From NCBI GenBank assembly GCA_005406025.1, contig BGZK01001262.1, positions 62,001 to 126,000 of the forward strand: 64,000 nt of DNA, written 5' to 3'. The stretch comes from Eumeta japonica (Eukaryota; Arthropoda; Insecta; Lepidoptera; Psychidae). Shown piece after piece: positions 60,901 through 64,000 of the stretch; within the stretch, counting starts at the first letter, position 1, and each line of letters opens with the position of its first letter. The notes under the pieces were generated by a model. It was not told where the DNA came from, made no database searches, and saw only the letters and a list, made by a program, of their open reading frames with translations. Position numbers and translations under genes: made by a program.

Positions 60901-63507
60901 TTTGCGTAGACTTGTATATAATTGGTGACAGTTGACTTTAACTCCGCCAGTGAATTACAAGCTCGAGCTGTAAATAACAGTTTGATGTTGGTTTTAATCC
61001 GCCTAGAAACGTCGGGGTAATCATGTATTTTTTGGTTATTTTCGCTTTTGCAGGTAAGTTTTGCAGGTACTTGGTAAAACTACTCCGCTAGGTCAGCCTC
61101 TTCTTGTCTAGTATTGTAAAACAGTTATCCATTATTTATTTGACACTTAAACTCTTCTTCGAAATCATTTATAATTTTTTCATATATCATTACGGCGGTG
61201 TCGATAATTTTTAAGAAAAATGTAGCTGAGCTCTCCATATACCATATCTCCATAGATTTAAGCCTGCTTTTTTTCTGTTGCTCACTCCAGTCCTTCAACG
61301 CAACCAATGTTTCGTAATTGTTATAAAACTCTCCAAAATCTTCGTTGGGCAAACTTTGAAAGACTGCTGCCCTTTTTATAGTTTTTGTTTTCCTTTCCTC
61401 TTTCTACTTGCGTTTATGCTTAGACTAAGCCTCCACCACTGTAGCTCAGCAATTGTAGCTCAGATATAACCCTCGTCCAGTTTCAGTACTCAAGTTCAAA
61501 ACTAAATATTCAGCGGCGACAAGATTAGTTTATTGGATTAGTTTCTCAATTATCTGTTCACTTGTTTTAAATACACTCACTATTCTACTTCGTATCGTAT
61601 TATATTATATTTTCGCGTTTTGTTACTACTGAGGCCTATGGTTCTCGCCTCGACTACTCCTCAATTCCATTTTCAACCTTGAACAAATAGAATCCAAATG
61701 AAACCCAACTTAGCGAGACTAAGCACTGAGGCCGCATGCCTTATATTTCACCTACATAACTCAGTTGTTACAATATTTAAGACACAGACAAAAATCGTTG
61801 AGACTTAATAGATGACATGTGTACAATATAATTACGTTTGCATCAAACCGTCTGGGTGCGAGCCCTATTCTCACTTTTTTGTCGTTTTTGATAAGATAAT
61901 GTTATTGATATGTAATTTTGAATGATCGTCACTGATTTGTGGTATGGAATGATTTCATAATTGTTCATATCTATATTATGCTAGCAAAGTGATTAACTAC
62001 ATATCATTGACATTGTATAGTTTCATTTAACACTTGACACAACATTAACCAATTATGCTAGCAAAACTAACGTTGTAAAGACAGATTTACTTACCACACA
62101 TAAAAATATATTTATGACTCATATTTTTTATAAAAAGCTAACTTTTTGGTACCTTTGGCGTTGCTTAATAATACATTGTTCCTCTATTTTTACAATCCAC
62201 ATTTGTTACCTTGATTCCTTTTATGTATTTACTGAAACGCAAAAAGTAACTTTCTTTAACTTTTCACATTGGCAATCTTTCAAGACTGTTAAAGTTAAAG
62301 TGAGTTCACGCGTCCCGGACCGAATGGGGATCTTCTACCGCCAGAGCTGGCAACGTTATTACGTAAAATCAGAAATCGATTTCAAATCCGGAATCGAATT
62401 GCGAATCGAACTTATTGGGTATAGAAAATGTTATATTTAGTTATATGCAATTTTGAGCGACTATAAGGTATTATATTAAATTAAAACTTTGCACACTTAT
62501 CGAGGGCCGATGATAATACAATCATTTGGTATGATTGGATTGATCTGATGATGGCGCCAGAAGGTAAACACAGGAACTCTATAACGTAATATAGTAACAT
62601 CCTAATCATGTTTGATCTTATTAGAGTTGTCTTGAGATGTATTCGAACGATCAGAAATTTTCAGGGTCCATTCTACCACATTCATTCGTTCCATAAATTT
62701 GTTTTGTCAGTCTACTTTCATTCATCCTTTCCAAACGGCCAAACCACCGCAACATACCTCTTTCTATTCAAGTTACTACATCTTCCTTTGCACCACACCG
62801 CTCTCTGACATCACTATTCCTACATTTATCTTTCAGAGGCGCTCCACACACATTACACAAAGATCGTATATCCGCTGCATTGACTCTAATTCCATTTTTC
62901 TTCTGCCAAACCAAACTTTTACTACCACACATAAACGTAGGAATCAGAACCCCACTATGGATAGCCAAACGCGCTTGTGAAATACTTATACTCTTTATAA
63001 TAGCAATCAATTGGTAAACAGTCTAGCGAAGTATACAAACTCTCGTCCGAGGCTCTCACCATATAATTATATATAACGCATTCAGTCGTGCCTGTGACTC
63101 TTTCGAACATTATCACGTTAGTTTTTCTCATATTTACTTTCATGTCTCCTTTCTTAACAGATTCATTAATCCTGATTGTGTTATGTTGTATCTGTAATTT
63201 GTGTTGCTTAATTGCACCAAATGTAAACAATTTTATCCAGAAGATGTGGTATCTTCTCTAGTTTTGTTACAGTCAACAAAAATTCTTACAACAAATATTT
63301 TTATGTTATTCTAGTTATTCAGCTGCCATGTTCTTGAAATCGATGAAAACTTGGTGGCCTAACGGCGTATACATCGACACCAATGACTTTTGGAAGACTG
63401 AGTTGTTCTTCATTTTTGGGGGATATGATAAGATTCTCGTGTACGAAGATGCCCTGCCCAACGCTCTCGAATACGTTTCATCAAGTAACATGATTTTCAT
63501 AATGTGA
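41616..63507 (+). CDS. Transferrin-family gene, nine exons, one lobe
   Basis: Secreted transferrin-family protein. Exons of 70, 91, 137, 149, 145, 70, 115, 143 and 193 bp join without any phase conflict into a 370-aa frame: signal peptide MVMIAKLTFVISVITVTTA, then one full lobe. Landmarks in order: IRCVIATSNLECAFKLT, GVFSEEEMMLLAQ, FEAVAVVPTSHSGGLKGLR with CHPG, SNFFGAACRQG, YPNLCTLC, LALKCLTENNGSVAYVAWEY, ALLCPDN, CAWVQQPWGAVVAN, TWWPNG, KILVYEDA. By eye the Asp, two Tyr, His and Arg used for iron and carbonate binding are all replaced. If the last exon instead uses a donor near 63,485, a second lobe may follow outside the window. The family is secure; which insect transferrin paralogue this is remains open. 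Confidence 0.88.
41875..42370 (+). repeat. 24-bp minisatellite array in transferrin intron 1
   Basis: Imperfect units of about 24 bp built on cctgttctcggttcaagtcc, giving an open frame of PVLGSSP-type octamers on the plus strand and an open frame on the minus strand. Units decay towards 42,370. A periodic coding look without splice or start support: a repeat, not a gene. Confidence 0.8.
42893..42943. repeat. GT microsatellite
   Basis: About 48 bp of pure GT repeat following ATATAT in transferrin intron 1. Confidence 0.95.
43172..43262 (+). CDS. Transferrin exon 2
   Basis: 91 bp, acceptor aattttcag, donor GTAAGT, phase 1 in and 2 out. Encodes RICTTLKYLSTCMALERDIG then TIRCVIATS. The other two frames are also open; splice phase to the next exon selects this one and yields transferrin-like Cys. 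Confidence 0.85.
43320..43460 (-). repeat. Second degenerate minisatellite patch
   Basis: Imperfect units ending ATTC/ATCC-type text (TCCAGATTCCATTTC, TGAACTCGATCC) recall the 24-bp array but are too decayed to define a period. Transferrin intron 2. Confidence 0.35.
44087..44223 (+). CDS. Transferrin exon 3
   Basis: 137 bp, acceptor tttctcctag, donor GTGATT. Encodes LECAFKLTTDEAQIGVFSEE then EMMLLAQ. The place of the first iron ligand Asp in other transferrins reads Phe-Ser-Glu here. Confidence 0.88.
44755..44967 (-). mobile_element. Harbinger-like transposase N-terminal fragment (tentative)
   Basis: Open frame with MIYHQRYELRQEGLHEKTYY, then NYFGRLSMGDYDLLLSAKPH before a stop. The RMS-x-x-x-YD-x-LL-x-x-x-PH layout resembles the N-terminus of Harbinger transposases. 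Short and cut off; in transferrin intron 3, opposite strand. Confidence 0.35.
45380..45898 (-). mobile_element. LINE reverse-transcriptase remnant
   Basis: Reads KTALVNSTPKKGERLATSNY then SPIVITLFPEIIE, followed after stops and frameshifts by decayed GRSAGD, DVGKAFDKV and a weak GFSRN-like stretch. This is the standard motif order of Jockey/CR1-group reverse transcriptases. Non-functional; transferrin intron 3. Confidence 0.65.
46370..46700 (-). repeat. MITE-related fragments in transferrin intron 3
   Basis: Reverse-oriented core with GCATGCAACCCACC and a GATTCGAGGGGATTGA segment, plus a nearby TTGTTGCAGGCAGGCATCTAG end at about 46,678. Probably broken pieces of the same MITE family. Confidence 0.45.
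46993..47141 (+). CDS. Transferrin exon 4
   Basis: 149 bp, acceptor ggttacag, donor GTATAT, phase 1 in and 0 out. Encodes QFAFEAVAVVPTSHSGGLKG then LRQGGYCHPG. The usual YYAVAVV Tyr is Phe/Glu, and the Arg usually found after CHTG is missing. Confidence 0.88.
47142..49682 (+). other. Transferrin intron 4
   Basis: 2.5 kb, AT-rich. A stretch at 48,700-49,150 has a minus-strand transposase look (RNTRFLEQYAYAN) with many stops, not firm enough to name. No gene recognised. Confidence 0.5.
49683..49827 (+). CDS. Transferrin exon 5
   Basis: 145 bp, acceptor tctcactctcag, donor GTGAGT. Encodes IVGMEPCSESDTRH ... LSNFFGAACRQGRWSLDD. FF-x-x-x-C corresponds to the FFSEGCAPG segment of transferrins. 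Confidence 0.85.
49948..50017 (+). CDS. Transferrin exon 6
   Basis: 70 bp, acceptor tttttttcag, donor GTACTG. Encodes SEYPNLCTLCSANGTSDCSS, the LC-x-LC motif of transferrins, plus an NGT sequon. Only 120 bp of intron separates it from exon 5. Confidence 0.88.
50018..51724 (+). other. Transferrin intron 6
   Basis: 1.7 kb. Holds the MITE-related fragment near 51,185-51,305; otherwise nothing recognised. Confidence 0.6.
51185..51305 (+). repeat. MITE-related fragment in transferrin intron 6
   Basis: Contains ctatcaatcctctcaactca, TTGGATAGGGATTCGTAG and GGCGGTGGGTTCA, matching the fragment at 34,215-34,350. Confidence 0.5.
51725..51839 (+). CDS. Transferrin exon 7
   Basis: 115 bp, acceptor cttatatcag, donor GTTAGT. 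Encodes YDIWPRFSNTHLLALKCLTE then NNGSVAYVAWEYV. The second ligand Tyr (in GYSGAFKCL of vertebrates) aligns by eye with His. Confidence 0.88.
52206..52316. repeat. Foldback repeat
   Basis: Imperfect inverted repeat: left arm gggatgaaacaaaacgattc with CAGACCAGAGTGA, right arm TCACTCGGTCTG with aaatcgtgtttcatccc, around a cgagcgaagcgag loop that is itself partly palindromic. Probably a small MITE; transferrin intron 7. Confidence 0.65.
53137..53279 (+). CDS. Transferrin exon 8
   Basis: 143 bp, acceptor gccttcgcag, donor GTGAGT, phase 0 in and 2 out. Encodes EWHPDLAYDYALLCPDNTLV and YCAWVQQPWGAVVAN, the LCPDG and C-x-WA-x-QPW signatures of transferrins. Confidence 0.9.
53430..53900 (+). repeat. 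Degenerate tandem repeat, unit about 118 bp
   Basis: Four units each with a CTGTCTGT-like start, CTTTTATAACT, GGTTTGACC-like text and TGATGAAAAT, beginning near 53,446, 53,560, 53,676 and 53,798. Lies directly after transferrin exon 8. Confidence 0.6.
54303..54503 (-). pseudogene. Gypsy-type integrase fragment
   Basis: Reads SFHPQTNGWIEIFHRRLWQL then DWCMLLSLMTFSYN and MSPYTLMYGF. These match the YHPQTNGQ-x-ER ... AYN ... SPF-x-L-x-YG run of LTR-retrotransposon integrases. It is the 3' remnant of the element continued right of the hAT insertion. Confidence 0.8.
55924..56907 (+). pseudogene. hAT transposase, N-terminal and central part
   Basis: About 327 codons after a probable acceptor (tttttacag). 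BED-type zinc finger at CLLCNKVLSN ... LEGHLKRYH, then IQLDESTLPG with the first catalytic Asp and ATDGVPAMV with the second, and HCVIHRQHLVAK of the hAT insertion domain. A possible short first exon MDVRKFISVFASAGEK lies at 55,226 with a GTAAGT donor, though its phase does not fit this acceptor simply. The frame breaks at 56,905 after CDKN. Confidence 0.85.
56908..57712 (+). pseudogene. hAT transposase, C-terminal part
   Basis: Continues in another frame (single extra T near 56,903) with DEDFQRLLLHTEVRWLSKG, meets an in-frame TAA at 57,089-57,091, then runs to 57,712. The end carries SSYLVERSFSAVTNLLTKKR, the dimerisation region with the catalytic Glu. Two lesions in an otherwise well-kept gene point to a recent death. 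Confidence 0.85.
58010..58435 (-). pseudogene. Gypsy-type region between RNase H and integrase
   Basis: Reads LHTLARLNLVPDFLFRNPFK (end of RNase H and connection) and, after frame changes, ILYKRIG and EVHDELWTGAF with a C-x-x-C-like tail, the zinc-binding start of integrase. The hAT element splits the integrase just beyond. Confidence 0.6.
59225..59791 (-). pseudogene. Gypsy-type reverse transcriptase fragment
   Basis: 188 codons open: SKSLYAPPMVLLKKPD, CRFFIDSRN, VVPFDMKTSQANFRRMID, VIVYVDNILVHE, FREANLIVKPTKC. Order and spacing are those of Gypsy-group RT, but the catalytic YVDD reads YVDN, so this copy would be inactive. RNase H follows in broken form down to 58,440. Confidence 0.85.
60102..60488 (-). 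pseudogene. Gypsy-type protease domain
   Basis: Reads LYLDSGADVTCINAKI near the start and LILGMEFM later: the DSGA catalytic triad and ILG flap-hinge motif of retroviral-type aspartic proteases. Upstream of RT in the element's own direction, as expected. Confidence 0.8.
60800..60844. repeat. Perfect 20-bp inverted repeat with 5-nt loop
   Basis: Arms ccccactccatcggaaactc and its exact complement around agtac. It lies between the gag-like and protease parts of the element. Confidence 0.9.
61125..61352 (-). pseudogene. Gag-like fragment
   Basis: 75 codons, charged and helical: LVALKDWSEQQKKSRLKSME, IIDTAVMIYEKII, FEEEFKCQI. The position upstream of protease suggests gag; no zinc knuckle seen. 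The gap 60,540-60,960 does not read as gag and may be another insertion. Confidence 0.45.
61515..61775 (-). repeat. Candidate 5' LTR of the Gypsy-type element
   Basis: On the minus strand it begins TGTAACAACTGAG and contains an AATAAA-type signal near its end, directly before the gag side. No matching second LTR was found near 54,000, so this is a positional inference. Confidence 0.35.
62608..63230 (-). mobile_element. LINE fragment, C-terminal reverse-transcriptase region
   Basis: Reads DMKVNMRKTNVIMFERV, then across a stop SQARLAIHSGVLIPTFMCGS, VWQKKNGIRVNAADIRSLCN and DKCRNSDVRERCGAKEDVV. This block (GVL-x-PT-x-x-YGSE-x-W, then IR-x-x-CG) is the thumb/C-terminal part of a LINE protein very frequent in Lepidoptera. 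5' and 3' truncated. Confidence 0.75.
63315..63507 (+). CDS. Transferrin exon 9, end of lobe
   Basis: Acceptor tgttattctag after a 10-kb intron. The leftover AC of exon 8 plus T gives Thr, then YSAAMFLKSMKTWWPNG, LFFIFGGYDKILVYEDALP and an in-frame TGA at 63,505-63,507. It could instead splice at GTAACA (63,485) into a second lobe. No ligand His is evident. No AATAAA was seen in the remaining 490 bp. Confidence 0.7.
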
Positions 63508-63801
63508 TTTACCAACTGTCTATGACGCTACTCTTCGATATTGTTATGAAATGATCCTATGTGGGATTCAAGGATCGAAACGGTATTTTTCATACACATG
63601 ATATAACCTTACACCTACACTGATATAAACTTAATCGCCACGGAACAAGGTAAATATTTTTTGTTGGTTGTACTTGACTTGTGAACGCACTGATCGAGGA
63701 TATAAAACTGAATGTAACTCTCAAACTCCTATGTATGTATCCCTCGATTAGCCATTTTGAGTTTTTTTTTTATATAAACAAGTCAATGTATTATTTTAAA
63801 C

Positions 63802-63856
<55 letters not shown>

Positions 63857-64000
63857 CAATATCTTATCAACAAACAAGCTTTAAACCTGTCACGTCCGAC
63901 ATAAACAAACAAGATTTATTGCACTGTTGAATATTCTAATAGGGAATTATTTGAACAATTTCATCAAACATACACGAGTATGACTAATATACTGCCGCTT
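63508..64000. other. Right edge after transferrin exon 9
   Basis: AT-rich with a TA microsatellite; no AATAAA and no further exon seen. Either 3' flank or the beginning of another intron. Confidence 0.4.
63804..63852. repeat. TA microsatellite
   Basis: About 48 bp of pure TA, downstream of transferrin exon 9. Confidence 0.95.

Larger units (their letters stand above)
53280..63314 (+). other. Transferrin intron 8, 10 kb, transposon-filled
   Basis: GT and AG ends join exon 8 to exon 9 in phase. It contains the tandem repeat at 53,430, a split Gypsy-type element, a hAT element and a LINE fragment. The unfilled intron would be only about 1-2 kb. Confidence 0.75.

Overview
The window is AT-rich animal DNA with large intron-rich genes, GC-poor introns full of decayed transposons, and insect-type gene families. 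The best fit is a moth or butterfly (Lepidoptera). The serine protease resembles the insect ModSP / Manduca HP14 family, and several repeats look like ones familiar from lepidopteran genomes (a familiarity-based inference; no search was run).

Positions 1-33,800 (minus strand) hold two head-to-tail paralogues of a secreted modular serine protease. Gene B is complete: 13 coding exons from 33,291 down to 8,594, predicted 622 aa, every junction keeping the reading frame. Its order is signal peptide, a short Cys-containing segment, three CCP/sushi-like modules separated by two linker exons, a Wonton-like module, then a chymotrypsin-fold catalytic domain with His, Asp and Ser all present. Gene A (exons 1-6, 7,611 to 801) is its paralogue; its protease half lies beyond the left edge. 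The two genes sit in a segmental duplication: 1-8,138 matches about 21,808-33,778. Copy B has extra blocks or copy A has deletions, and both carry remains of the same Jockey-like retrotransposon and the same foldback MITE.

Positions 33,800-41,600 are mostly intergenic: two mariner remnants in opposite orientation, a helix-turn-helix transposase fragment, microsatellites, and one GC-rich minus-strand patch that looks like a DEG/ENaC (pickpocket) channel exon.

Positions 41,616-63,507 (plus strand) hold a transferrin-family gene of nine recognised exons, again with all phases consistent: signal peptide plus one complete transferrin lobe of about 370 aa. By eye none of the canonical iron and carbonate ligands is kept. 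Its introns contain a 24-bp minisatellite, retroelement fragments, MITE copies and, in a 10-kb last intron, a minus-strand Gypsy-type LTR element. That element is split by a 3,145-bp hAT transposon with clear terminal repeats and an 8-bp target-site duplication, followed by a LINE fragment.

Both genes belong to haemolymph biology: the protease family initiates Toll/prophenoloxidase cascades, and transferrins are iron or immune proteins. Nothing in the sequence shows that they act together.
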